A DNA stretch of 64,000 nt. It comes from Crotophaga sulcirostris (Eukaryota > Chordata > Aves > Cuculiformes > Crotophagidae). Where the stretch lies: the NCBI GenBank assembly GCA_013397455.1, contig VYZB01000096.1, positions 2,447,619 through 2,511,618 on the forward strand. The letters run 5' to 3'. A model generated the notes under the pieces. It saw only the letters and a list, made by a program, of their open reading frames with translations. It searched no databases and was not told the origin of the DNA. This document shows, in pieces, positions 13,748 through 25,451 of this stretch; positions within the stretch are counted from its first letter, which is position 1; every line of letters begins with the position of its first letter. The translations under genes were made by a program, and so were the position numbers.

Positions 13748-13877
13748 CAGAATCACAGAACCATAGAACGATTGAGGTTGGAAAGCACCTCTGGAGGTCA
13801 ACTGGTACAAACCTTCTCTGCTTCAAGCAGGGTCATCTAGATCAGGTCCAGAATCACCATTCTGTGATTCTATAAAC
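13748..13877 (-). mobile_element. CR1 3' end inserted in opposite orientation
   Basis: Starts agaatcacagaaccatag, then ttgaggttggaaagcac and the tail segment up to about 13850. It is followed immediately by a plus-oriented CR1-like tail piece (attctgtgattctataa), so two CR1 ends face each other. Confidence 0.75.
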
Positions 13878-14628
13878 ATCTGCTACAAACTGAGGGACAG
13901 GCTGAGGTGCTGGGCTCAATGGAGACTTGGTCTGACTCAATGTGCCCTTACCTGGATCACTTTACAGAATTTTCCCCTATATAACACTATGAAGGATATG
14001 TTCTGCTAAAAGATCATTTCGTTCATTTGTCCTATAATGAACAGAGTCTTTCTCCAGTTATGGATGGCCCACTGTATCTAATTATACCCTTACACTGTGC
14101 ATAATTTAGATGCTATGAACATTATGTTATGTTCATCTTGCTGCCTGACAGCTTTCTGAACTCACTCAGTAGTTGCTTTTGAAACAGCAGGTGTATGGCT
14201 GCTCTGTGGAGGGGAAACCTGATCTTATGGCAAGCCAGTGAGACCTGCTACTTCAGTGCTATCAGTACCTGCTGGAAAACCAGCTGTCTGGAAGTTTATA
14301 TGCAGGGATATTTCAACCAAAGGCAAATAGATAATGTTCATGCCAGCACTTCACTTTAGGCAGATAAACTCATGGAAGATAGACAGATTTCACCCTTTCT
14401 TTAGAACCTCAAAGCTACGAAAGTAAGAATATTTTGTTGTGATGATTTTTATTGCTGCGGTGGAATGTTTTATTTTTGAAAGGTGTGTATATTCAACTTA
14501 TCTAGACCAAATGTAGAAAATTAACATGGCACATGGGTATGGTACCCTGTGAGTAGAGCTCAGAAGCAAGCTTAAATGGATTTCATATCTCAGTTCTGAT
14601 TGGTAAGGCAACTTGTGAAGAATAACAT
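13878..14628. other. Intergenic, nothing recognised
   Basis: No open frame of note; a few bases at the left edge may still be decayed CR1 (gagggacaggctgagg). Confidence 0.5.
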
Positions 14629-15055
14629 AATTTAGGTTGGAAGGGAATCCTGGAAGCCATCTAGTTCAATGCCTCCCTCAAAGCAGGTCCAGCTAGATCA
14701 GTTTACTCTGTTGTACTGGAATTTTTTTACCGGACACAGCACTCCACATGTGGTCTCACCAGTGCTTAGCTGAGGGGAAGAATCATTTTCCCTGACTTGT
14801 GGGCAAGACTCTTGCTAATAAGGTCAGGATGCCATTGGCCTTCTTTGCCCCATGCATGCAGTGCTGGCTTATATTCAACCTCTTTTCCACAAAGAGATCC
14901 AGATTTTCTTCAGCAAAGAAGCTTCACAGCCAGTCAGCCCCAGCCTGTACAGACACCTGGGGTTATTCCTCCCCCGGGGCAGGACTTTGCATTTTCCTCT
15001 GGTGAACCTGTCAATTCATTTTTCCAGTCTGTCAAAATGCCCTGAATAGCAGCTC
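14629..15055 (-). mobile_element. CR1 LINE fragment with internal deletion
   Basis: Tail segment ggttggaagggaatcc, then reverse-complemented ORF text: acagcactccacatgtgg, tctcaccagtgctt, ggatgccattggccttctt, cacctggggttattcctcc, ctttgcattttcc. The interval between the tail and the ORF part is shorter than in the 28 kb copy. Confidence 0.85.
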
Positions 15056-18000
15056 TACCCTCCTGTATATCAATTATATTTATTAACGAAGAACTTGTTG
15101 TGCATAATTTGAGTGTCTTTGTTGGATATTTAAGGTGTGTACCATTCTAAGGACCATATACTGACAGATTGTCTACAGAAATATTTACACAGATCTCAGC
15201 ATGAACATATGTTGGGTAAAAATGATTAGAGCTTCAAAGTTATTTGGGCAATGATTTGCTGCTAGTTTAAATGGGAAGCACCAAAATAGCTTAAAAGTTC
15301 TGGACCTAAGACATTTTTCAATACAAAATTAAGTCTTTGAAATCTGGACCCAGAACTCATTTGCTGATATCTATTACTCTGCCAGAAAAAAGGTGGAAAG
15401 TGGCACTTGCAAATTATATACTATTTTGGTCTTGCGCTTAAGTTACTTCCTCATGAATCTTTGTCAAAACCAGAATAGTTTCAAAATTGTAGTGTGCCTG
15501 ACTCACTGAGGGAGGGTATGGGAAACAAATTGCTCATGTGAATTTTTTTACTGGTGCCCATCCTGCTTCCTCACCAAAATCAAGAGAGACACAAGAGCAC
15601 TGCGAAGATCCTTCATGCATTTTACAGAAGGGCCTGTAAGTAACGCTTTAGGGTTGATATCAAGGAACTGTGGATAGTATTCATGGACTGAGCTAGCTGT
15701 TCTAAGGTAAAAGGATTTGTTTTAAGTGAAGTGTTGCCACCTTACTGATTGGAGGACCTATTCATGAAACAGTTTAGTCCTAAGCTCCCCCAAAGCTATG
15801 CATAGATAATAAATATCAATTTATTATGTGCAGGAAAAGGGACTCTGTAACCTTTCATGTTCCCTTTCATCCCTCATACTAGAATTTTCTGTGTTTTGTG
15901 GAGTGGTTTTTGTCAATAGGCAAACTACCATTTGGCTTTCATAAACTGTGCCTCCATTCCTGCCTATGCTTTAAAGGAAGCATGTGTCTGTTCTGCTGCA
16001 TCAGAACTTCCAAACATAACGTGACCCATAGCAGAATAAGGGAGAGAATTTCTTGTTTCATGTTCTTTCTGTAGCTGTCCATTTTCTACAGCTGCTCACA
16101 ATATGTTTTCTGTGTCCTGCACTGAGTGCCCACCTCAGTCAAATACAACCTGTGCTTGCCATGCACGGTGAGGTTCATTTTACCTGAATTTGAATAGCTC
16201 TGTGTCAGTGATCCAGGCTCTTTCAACAGTCAAGATGAAGAAAAAGCACTCATAGGATGCAATCTATCTCATGTGAGGGTAGACTTCTAAAACAAGACAG
16301 AAATGTGACTCTGGGTAACTGCCCTTATTGACACAAAGGCAGGTAGCTCAGATGTGGGCATTAAGCTTAGATGTCTGATACTAGATGACATTTAACCAAT
16401 CTAAATGCTAAAGACTTGATAATACTTTGCAATGTTCAGAATTTTCCTGAGCCATGTATTTTAAATACATGAAGAAAAAGAGATCTTGATAAGTTATGAT
16501 TTTTGGATGATTTGTCTGTGTATTAATTATCGTTGTATTTGCATTTCTGTCTTGTTTAGTATTTCAAGTTCCTATTTGCACGCCTTTGATTAGATATTTT
16601 AGTACTCATCTACGTTTGTTGTGTTTAGTACCGTTCACTCTCCTTCCCTTGCAGTTAAAAGCAAAGAATATGAACATGAGAAATGTCAGGGCTCTCAGTG
16701 AAGCCCTGAGGATAGTTACAGTAACATTGCTGGATTTTTGATTGGACTTTTATTTCTTCGCTGAATGCCCTGCATTGATCAAAGGAAATAACGGGGGACT
16801 CCCTCCTGTATTTTTACCTCTTACTGAATCACAGTTCAGCATTGTATTTTTTTTATAGTATCCATAAAAAGGGAAGTAATTCTCTTACATTTCAATGTAA
16901 CTAATCCAGGCAGTTGAAACTGAAAAAAAGGGAAATATTTGGTTTTATATTCTTATCATGTTTTCTTTTTGTTAATTCCTGTATAAAATCCAAACAGGAA
17001 TTATGAGGCAAAGATCACCATGAAGCCGAAGTTTTAGTTGATGGGATATGTTTCCCATTTAAATTAAAATCTCTTTTGATAAAACTTTATTTTTATGTAT
17101 GAGGATCCTGTACACTGCATGAGGCAAAGGGCCTGCCAAACTGCCATGCTCCTCATCTCAGATCAACTCAAACAGTGCTGCACAGATAAAAGTTGTGCCA
17201 CACTTTGTGTGAGGGTGCAAAAACTGAATGGTACTAATTAGTCCCAACTTAATGGAACTTACATTCTCCATGCTTTGTCTGAATTACATCTGTGTACAAA
17301 ATAGCAAATAGACTTAAAGATTTGACTCTGACATGCTTTGCCAAATCAGCTGTGTGTCTACTAAAAATGTTAATTATTTAGTAAATCCCATTCTTATTCT
17401 CCCTATACATTTCTTTGAGACATCTGCTTCTTCCATGATATTAAAAATTGGCCAAGAATTGGCACATACAAGAATCATAGGCCTGGTGATCACCTCTAAG
17501 CGAGGACTAGTTCAGTTGGATTAGGTAATTGCTGTAGGTCACTTCCAACTGAACTATCCTATGCTATCAACTGTAGCAAGCCATCATCAGATATAGTGTG
17601 GGCAAGGGACTAGGACAGGACCGAATCAGTAGTGAAGATGGTCACCACTTCTTGGACAATAAGTACAGAAGAAGAGTCTCCATAGCAGGTAGGGAAGCAA
17701 TCATTCACAGTGAGAACACGTATTGTATAATAATGACATAGCTCTTGCACAAGGCTCATGGCTGAGATCGAAAGACATTTTCTAGGGACTCTTGATGTTA
17801 TGTACTTATCCTCTGCTTACTTAAAAACTGTAGCTAATATCTGAAATATCACAAGCAAGACCTTCAAAACTCTTTAAAGTGTTCCTCTTTTATTTTAAAA
17901 TGAAATTAGAAAAATACCTATTAATTATATTACATTAATTCCAGTACACCACAAGCCTTAAAAAGTGTAACCCAAACTTCTTGCTGGAAAGGCTCCTTTT

Positions 18001-21000
18001 TAGAATTTGTTCTTATAATCTTGCCAGCATTACATATGGTGGACAAATCTCACTTCCAGATTTGATTAAGTGTTTCCTGGAGAGGGAAACTAAGGTATAG
18101 AGAGTTTCCCCATGGACCATACAGAAAAATCATGTTCAAAGGCAGAACTAGACTCCAAGAATTTCTAGCTCCCCTCTGTGGTATACATCACCAGCAACTA
18201 TCGTAGAAAGAAATTGTTACTTAAGAGCAAGAAACTGCTTTCCAAAAATAATTCTTTCTTTATACCACATACATATTAATAGCAGCCCCCACATTGGTTC
18301 ATGTTATAGTACAGAAGAAAAAACACTTTGCTTGAGACTGCAAATGAAATGAAGGTTTTGTTCTTGTCAGCCTCCTGTTAGACTTTGTGTCTGCACCTGA
18401 ACAGCTTCAGGAGAGCTTTCGTGATTTATGTTTTAAAGAGGAAATATTCCAGAAAGCTCTCAAGGTTTACTATTCCTTTAAGCATTGAATTAGCCTCTTC
18501 AGTTGAGCTGAAGATTTATTTCTACCCCCTGAGCCAGAGTGTTATTTTCCCTTCCCAAGCATTCACAGCTGTTTAAGTGCCTGCTTATAGAAGAATTTTC
18601 AGGATCCACATTTTTTTAGGTTTAGAGTTTTCATCCGTTGCATGATTCTACTGTGCTGAGTATCTATGTCTGTTGCTGACCTCTTACGGGGGAAAAACAG
18701 AGATGACAAAGCACAGAGATGCACATTATAAGCCTGACTCTGACCCAGCTGTGGCTGAGCTCAGAGATAGATTCTGCATAGGACCAGGATGCTCCTTTCC
18801 CAAACTTCAGAGATCCTGGAGAGACAGCTGGGCATCTATACCACAGGCTCCAAAATTCAGTGGCTTCTTACCATGACTTTTCTGCCGTAAAACTCTGGGT
18901 TCACACAGACTGGGGAGAACCTGCCACGTATGTGCTGAGTAGTGTGATCTCATGCAATAGCATTGAATATACCCGGTAAAGGAGATTTTTTAAATTATTT
19001 TTAAGTTCTGTCAATATTTTGCAAGTTTCCAGTTTCTTGATCTAGAAGTACAGCTTTAGTTAATTCTAAGGCTTTATTCTTGACTCCATCCAGTTCTTAG
19101 ATGCAGTCATGCCAGATTCCCAGTCACATATTTCAGCCATTTACCAAATGCCTATAAATATTAACAGGAATACACCGTACCCAGCCACTGTAACACACAA
19201 AACCATGCAGAAACTACAATTGAGAAAAACTGTGAAATCAGTGCTTTAAAAGAAAATTTGCTTTTGTGTCATACATAAAAACTAGGGAGTTGGCATTTGA
19301 TTTTTTCATGTGGCTTCTTAAATCAAGAGCAGAACTCAATATCTATTCACTGTACAGGGCAATTTTTCTTAGACCTACAAAGAAGATGTGGCAGCAGGTC
19401 TGATATTGGAAGTTCAGGATTCACTGACAGCATTTGCTGGCTGTTAGATCTGGTTCTGCCTGACTCCAGGATTATGAACATCTCCCTTATAACTGTGTTT
19501 CCTAAACGTGCCTTGTTAATTTCCAATTCAGTAGGAAGAGGGCAAAACAGACCATCCATGTAAGCAGAGGACAGCTCTGCTCATGGTAAAGCTGGAGTCT
19601 AGTGGCTTGTGTGCCACTTCTCCTCCCTGCTTTGCTTGCTCCACTTTCCCAAACACATGGCAAATTCTACATACCTTTGGGGACATTAATTAACTAATTT
19701 TGTTCCCGTGAAAGAGCTGCTAATTGCTGTTATACTCCATTTACAGTTGAGTTCACTGAGACCCTGGAGGGAAGCAATTTCCTCAGCCTTCCCAAGCAGA
19801 GTGTTAGTGTCAGGGACTGAGCCTACCCGGAGAGACTGCCCACCATTAATCCCCTTTCAGGATAGTCCTCAGCACTCGAAAGGATTGGGCCCAACTGAGG
19901 CCAAGTGAAAGCAGTACACCAAGCACAGCAGTCCAAGAAGGTCCCAGCTGGGGTCAGATGCCTACTCCAATTATTTTCAGCTCCTGTTGCATGCAAAGCC
20001 AATAATGACATAACAAATAATTACTTACAATGAGAGGAAGGGCAAAATGGTGCAGTGAATGGTAGCAGAATTCATAAAGTCAAGTGCCAGTAAAATACAG
20101 TATGTGTACAAAGCAATTGTTTAATTCCTGGCTACCTGCTGTGTTCAAGTTAAATAAAAGACAAAGTAATATCTTCAGGACGTATTTTCAAGACAACTAT
20201 TCCCTATTATAAGATAAAATTGTGATAGTTTATTTTATTTAATTAGTATCTCATTTGTTCTAGCATGTTAAAAGGCAAATATGCATATAAATTGATTTTG
20301 CATCTTTGGACAAATTGCGCTATAAATACTATATTGTAAAAGAAGAAGAAAAGATGCGAGCACTGTACTGTCTCCCATCAAACTGAATTGAATCTCACAG
20401 AAATACTCTGTAATTTACTGCATGGACATGCTGGTAGGCAGGCAAGATTGTGACAAGTACAAGTAATTAGGGTTAAAAGTGCATATGGGACAATTTGTAG
20501 CTGCAGTATCCCAGGAGAGACCCAAAGAAGGAATGATGCCTCTGAGACACTTTCTTCCCTCTGTACTGAGCTACCTCCAGCTGAAAAAGGAGAGCTTCAT
20601 TTGCAATGCCTGGGCAGCATGCACATGCTGCTCCACCTGTTCCTCCATCCCTGGCAGCTGCTCCGGCTGCTCCCTGTGGGTTGAGCCACTCTCTCCTGTG
20701 TTGGGCTACTGATGGGAAGTTTCCATGCTCCCCTCTTTCCCTTCCCAATGCCCCTGTAAGATAAAGCTAGTGTCTGTGTGGAAGCAGTGGGAGCTATAGG
20801 AGGCTTGCATCCCTGTCATTCTCCCCTATTTCATACACACATACATGTACATAGGAACTACTGTGTCTATATACTGTGTCTATACTGTGTCTTTAAAAAA
20901 ATGATGAAATACCATTTAGAGTCATTGCTTCCATGTTTGTAAATGTGATATTGGGGATGAAGATTGGGTCTCACATGGTGCAGGTCAACCCTTTTTGAGT

Positions 21001-21108
21001 CAGATCTGCATTTTTTGCAATGTGAAGAGGTACTGACCCCTCAGTTAAAAGCATATCATTGTCAATAGTGTGACCCTGTAACTAACTTCTGTTTTCTTTC
21101 CCTTTTAG
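15056..21108. other. Region upstream of DCSTAMP, no coding exon recognised
   Basis: AT-rich DNA with only short random frames. A weak plus-strand CR1 tail remnant lies at about 17485-17565 (agttggattaggtaatt, ggtcacttccaactg). The DCSTAMP promoter and untranslated first exon are expected here or farther left by family gene structure, but no TATA or initiator stands out enough to call. Confidence 0.5.
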
Positions 21109-22164
21109 TTTGAGTATCACAGTGTCAGCAACAATCAGAAGGAAATGCGAGCATTTGTCTCCGTAGCCCAGAATGCCTGGAAAATTTTTATCTCCGAAAG
21201 GAAGCCTGGCTGGAAGTATCTGATGCAGCTTTTCGCAGTTTGCTCTGCAGTTGGCTTCCTCTCAAGCTTTCTCTTATTCCTTGGCATGCGCTTCTCCCTG
21301 GCACACCACCCTTTGGCTCCCTTACTGATTTCTGGACTCATCTGGATCTTGCTTTCAGTTGCGCTCTCCTGTTTCAAGCACCTGCGCTGTTTTAGTGTTC
21401 TGTTCCTTCTTTCTTGTGGACTGCGAAATGGAAGGAATGCTCTTCTTACTGCTGGTACAGGTGTTGTGGTGGCAGGCAACATCCAGAATATTTTTCACAA
21501 CCTAAAGGTTCTAGCAGACAGTATAACCTGTCATTTACAGTATGAGGAATTTGCCTTGATAAAATATTATATTGAAGCAATAAAATGGATTTACGAGGCA
21601 GCCAAGCTTTCCCCCGAACTATCTGAATATATAGTGTCCCTAAGGCATGAATTCACACCATTTTATTCAATTTCAGATGATGCGTTAAAACAAGAGCTAA
21701 ACGACACAAAGCAAGAAATCCAGAGAGTTGCTAACAACATAGCTTTTATGCTGACTATACTACCCTACATAGGGCAGAAAGTATTGCCCATAGTGGGGAT
21801 TTTTCTAGCTTCTTTTGGAAATGGCCTCTTTATCAAAAAATTTGTTGGCAGTGTCAAATTTAAGAATACTTATATCACAAAACAGTTCATTGCATTTGAT
21901 GAGCACCAAAAGCAACAGCAAAGACCCTGTCTTCTGCCACTTAACAGAAAAGAAAGAAAAGATTATGTGATGATCCCATCTTTCTGCCTTACAAGGAAGG
22001 ACAGAAAAAACACGCAACATTTTTTTCTCCCTGTAATTATTCATCTTTGCATCTGGCTTCTGTTTGCTGCAGTAGATTATTTGTTTTATTGGTTAATTAC
22101 TTCTGTGAATAAACATCTCCAAGAAGTACCGGATCTAGAGATTCAACTCAGCCTCTTTCAGCAA
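21109..22164 (+). CDS. DCSTAMP: DCSTAMP first coding exon (codons 1-340)
   Basis: The exon opens after a long pyrimidine tract ending in ttttag (acceptor AG at 21107-21108). It has 36 nt of 5' untranslated sequence and the ATG at 21145. It ends at CAA followed by a perfect GTAAGT donor at 22165. It holds the N-terminal membrane segments, the conserved CGLRNGRNAL region and most of the large extracellular and cytoplasmic loops. Reading on through the donor gives 73 extra residues to a stop at 22386; that is intron, since the family sequence resumes at 24332. The acceptor upstream of the ATG implies at least one earlier non-coding exon, which I could not locate. Confidence 0.95.
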
Positions 22165-25100
22165 GTAAGTACTTATCAGCACTTTATATTTTTTAAGTTT
22201 AGTGTGGAAAAATTTGCTTTAATCTTCAGCAGCTGCAGGAGCAGACATACAGCTGATGAGCCATCCGTTATTTCATTGCATAATAATTCATTTCAAAAAG
22301 GGCCATTGCCTTTACAGTTATGTATGTTGGAACCTGACAGTTCTCTGTGCTTTCCAAAGTGTCATCATATTTCTAGAGAATGGTAACTATAGGAAGAAGG
22401 ACTTCCATTCCTCCATTTATATATGTGGAGAAAATCATAAGCTTAAAATTGGAAACTTGCCATGCTGACATTTGTGAAACACCACTTTTATAGTTAAAAT
22501 GCCACTGTGACACCAAAACTTACTCTTGGTGGAGGAGGATCAGGTCAGGGAACATTTAAACAAAGTCACAGTATCACAGTATCACAGTATCACCAGGTTG
22601 GAAAGGACCTCTGAGATCATCAAGTCCAACCTATAAGCCAACACTAACACCATCTCATCCATGGGACTTCATGGGAGTCACTCACAGGGGCTGGCTGATG
22701 TCACTATGAGGCCAATCCTGATTATCTTTGAAGACCATGGAGCCTGGGAGAGGTTCCTGTGGACTCGAAGAAAGCAAGAGTCACTCCCATCTTCAAGAAT
22801 GGCAGGGAGAAGGATCCAGGGGACTACAGACTGGTCAGCCTCACCTTGATCCCTGGGAAGGTGATTGAGCAGCTAATCCTGGAAATGGTTTTTAAACAGG
22901 TGAAGGCCAAGAAGGCATGGCTTCATAAAAGCTAAATCATGTTTAACCAACCTGACAGCCTCCTATGATATAATCACTGGATTGTCGGATGAAGGGAGGA
23001 CAGTGGATGATTATTCTGATTTTATTAAGGCTTCCAAAGCTCTCTTCTACAACATCATCACTGACAAACTGATGAAGCATAGTCTAGATAAATGGAGAGT
23101 AACATGAACTGAAAAGTGACTGAACTGCCAGACCCAAAAGGTTCAGCTTAGTGCCACAAAGTCACTGCTGATGTCCCTCAGAAGTAGACAGTGGAACCTG
23201 TACTGTTTAACCTCTTCAGAGGTTGGCCTGAATAGAGGCACAGATTGTAGTCACACAAGTATGCAGATAATATAAAACTGAGAAGAATGGCTGAAGCATC
23301 AGTGGATTGTGCTGCTATTCAGAGGGACCTGAAAAGGTTAGAGAACTGGGCTGACAGGAATCTCACAATGTTCATCAAAGGAACATGCCAGTTCTGAGGG
23401 AGGCATGTCTCGCAGTCCTTAGGGAGAAATAACCCCATGTACTACACACGTCGAGGGCCAAACAGCTGGGAGGTGGTTTTGCAGAAAAAGGTACTGAGAG
23501 TTCTGATGGACACCAGAGTGACCACAAGCCTGTGATGTACTCTTACAGCAAAGAAAGTACTAACCTGTGCTGGATTAGGCAGAGCATTGCCAGCAGGCTG
23601 AGTGAGATGATCTACTAAAGACCACCTGATCAAGAGGATCCTCCTGGTTAGAATAGCCACAAGGAAAATCTGCATGTCTCTCGGACATGGGCAGAGAAGA
23701 GGACTGGGTAGTTTATTCTTCCTGCAGTGTTCCTACAAGCAGAGCAGAAAGTTGCCTGTCAGTATGAAGTAGTAGTCCCAGCAGCACGTCTAATTTAGTG
23801 CATCTCACTTAGAAGAGCTGAAGTTTTGCATTGCTTGTGAACTTTAATTCTAAGTGAAGGCACCTATCAGAGGAGAGGTGGCTTTGTGTGATAACCTTGT
23901 GAACAGAGTACCTGCTTAGGCTGGTGTGAAAGCACTGCTGATCTAAGCCATGACCAAAGCGACAGGCACACTCTGCTCTGCTGGTTTACTCTGAATGAGG
24001 GACTCTCCAACAGAGGCCCTGAGCAGATTCATGGGAGTGGGGAATATATTAAATCATTAGAAGCAGATAAATGAATATTTGTCTATTAGAGCCACTGAGA
24101 AGGCAAGTTCTTAAAAGTTCAAATTGTGGGACAGTATCCCAAGAGAAATGGCATGAATGCCATCTGAAACACTTATAAATAGCCAATAAATATATCATTA
24201 TGTGCATAGCTACATAGACACTGGTCAAGCTAGAAGATTTATGGTCCTTTGTAAATCTGAATGTCCAATGGGAGAAATATTAAGAAAGGAAGGAATCACT
24301 ATTATAACTTTTTTCCCTTTTTCTTGTGCAGAGGAATGAGAAGAGCTTTATCATTGGTATGAAAGAGCATATTGCAAAGACTGATCCTTTCAAGATCTCT
24401 CTGTTTAAGCATGACTGCATCCCTCAGCCCGAGCTCTCTATCTCTACAACATGGATCCAGCTTGGAGTCATCATCATCTTCTTAATAATTTTTGGGTTAT
24501 TCTCTGGCCTTCTGACCCAACTTAAAATTCTTGTGTCAGCTTCATTTTATCCTGACACTGAGAGGAAACGGATACATTATTTGCATGCAAAATTGCTCAG
24601 GAAGAGAGCAAAGCTACAAGAGAAAACTAGAAATAACATGTTTGCTAGAACGGTAAGCCATCAGCTCCGGGGAAAAATAAATCTTCCTCTTTCGGGGTGG
24701 TAGCCAGATCCAGGAAATATTTAAGCACTTGTTAACTTCAATTATGTGCTAATAGACTTCCCCAGTGCTCTCCTGCACAGAGGCCAAGGACAAGTTGTCT
24801 ATTGGTGAGAATAGATCATATAATTGTTTTGTCCTGTCCTTCAACACACATGTGTCAGATATGACATGGGTGCACCCAAATGACTATGTGCTGGCCAGAA
24901 AATACTTATTAGACTTTGAGCTCTCCAGAGAAGAAACTTGTTTTTCATGAACATACGAAAAGCACCTCCCGCACAAAGAGTATTCCTGCAATCTAGACAG
25001 CAAATGTTAGGTATTTGTGAACAGCCTTTTAATGTTGAGAAAGATGTTCAGTTGTTGCTTAGTAAAATGGAAGGTAATATATTTCTCTTTTATAATACAG

Positions 25101-25451
25101 TGGGGGTGCAACTGCAAATACCATTAGGAAACAGAACTTTTGGCTTGCAAAAACGTTCTCCCTGTATGTATATATACACACACTAATATACACACGCACT
25201 ACATACACATAAACACATGCATATATTTATGGTAAATCCAGATAGATAGCTGTTTTAGTTTGTTGCTTTTTAATAGCCCTCAGAACTGTCTATACAGGAT
25301 GTTAGTACCTGGGTGATCTCTAATTAAGTAATATGATGATCATAGCATCATATTTCTGTCTTTTCAGGTCAGCTTCTGGTTTCCAATACTCAACGCAAGA
25401 GAGGTAGTGAGGAAGAAAGAAAGAAGTGTGGCAAATGACAACATACTATGA
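21145..25451 (+). CDS. DCSTAMP: DCSTAMP, dendritic cell-specific transmembrane protein (whole coding span, 3 exons)
   Basis: Multi-pass membrane protein of the DC-STAMP family. In mammals it is required for cell-cell fusion of osteoclast precursors and macrophage giant cells; that role is family knowledge. Three coding exons join in phase 0 at both junctions: 21145-22164, 24332-24652 and 25368-25451, giving 474 residues against 470 in human. Blocks I recognise as conserved are CGLRNGRNAL followed by TAGTG (residues 91-106), IFHN (116-119), QRPCLLPLN (259-267), FFLPVIIHLCIW (293-304), and LKILVSASFYP then ERKRI in exon 3. Hydrophobic stretches lie near residues 27-48, 58-76, 100-112, 205-230, 294-318 and 381-405. 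A sequon NDT sits at 186-188, in a position matching human NDS. The start codon aligns with the family N-terminus, has G at -3, and the same frame carries a TAG at the preceding splice acceptor. No stop or frameshift interrupts it, so it looks functional. Confidence 0.96.
22569..22658 (-). mobile_element. CR1 3' end with AGTATCACA terminal repeat, in DCSTAMP intron
   Basis: Three copies of the 9-mer AGTATCACA precede CCAGGTTGGAAAGGACC and CCAACCTATAAGCCAACACT. The tail is nearly identical in sequence to the copy at 63647, so they belong to the same subfamily. Confidence 0.9.
22660..23690 (+). mobile_element. CR1 LINE, reverse transcriptase region, decayed
   Basis: Plus-oriented, abutting the previous tail. 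Segments in CR1 order: gagctggctgatgtcac-like start, ttatctttgaagaccatgg, cttcaagaatggcaggga, tcagcctcaccttgatccc, ttcataaaagctaaatcatg, agtatgcagataatataaaac (FADDT equivalent), and aggcagagcattgccagcagg. It is full of frame breaks and lacks an obvious 3' tail. Confidence 0.85.
24332..24652 (+). CDS. DCSTAMP: DCSTAMP second coding exon (codons 341-447)
   Basis: Acceptor ttcttgtgcag precedes 24332 and donor GTAAGC follows ACG at 24652, so the exon is 107 codons in phase 0. It contains the conserved cysteine in HDCIPQPEL, the last membrane helix (about 381-405) and the LKILVSASFYP block, followed by a basic stretch rich in Lys and Arg. This is the most conserved part of the Pfam DC-STAMP-like domain. 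Confidence 0.95.
25368..25451 (+). CDS. DCSTAMP: DCSTAMP last coding exon (codons 448-474 and stop)
   Basis: Acceptor tgtcttttcag ends at 25367. The exon encodes 27 residues beginning VSFWFPIL and ends at TGA 25449-25451. The FWFPIL core and following RKK match the human tail (FWLPVL, then RKK), which confirms the exon. It is too short to be seen as a free-standing reading frame. The 3' untranslated region follows in the same exon; its end is uncertain. Confidence 0.93.
   Translation, partial: VSFWFPILNAREVVRKKERSVANDNIL

Noticed and set aside
1..21108. Exons of a neighbouring gene (RIMS2 lies on this side in mammals)
   Set aside because: No conserved C2-domain or other exon-like peptide was recognised, so no call is made.
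22569..22596. Regular short repeats considered as a CRISPR-like array
   Set aside because: It is three copies of the 9-bp CR1 terminal repeat with no spacers, in a vertebrate genome.
24765..25186. Two open frames inside DCSTAMP intron 3
   Set aside because: They lie between a confirmed donor (24653) and acceptor (25367) and match no family sequence.
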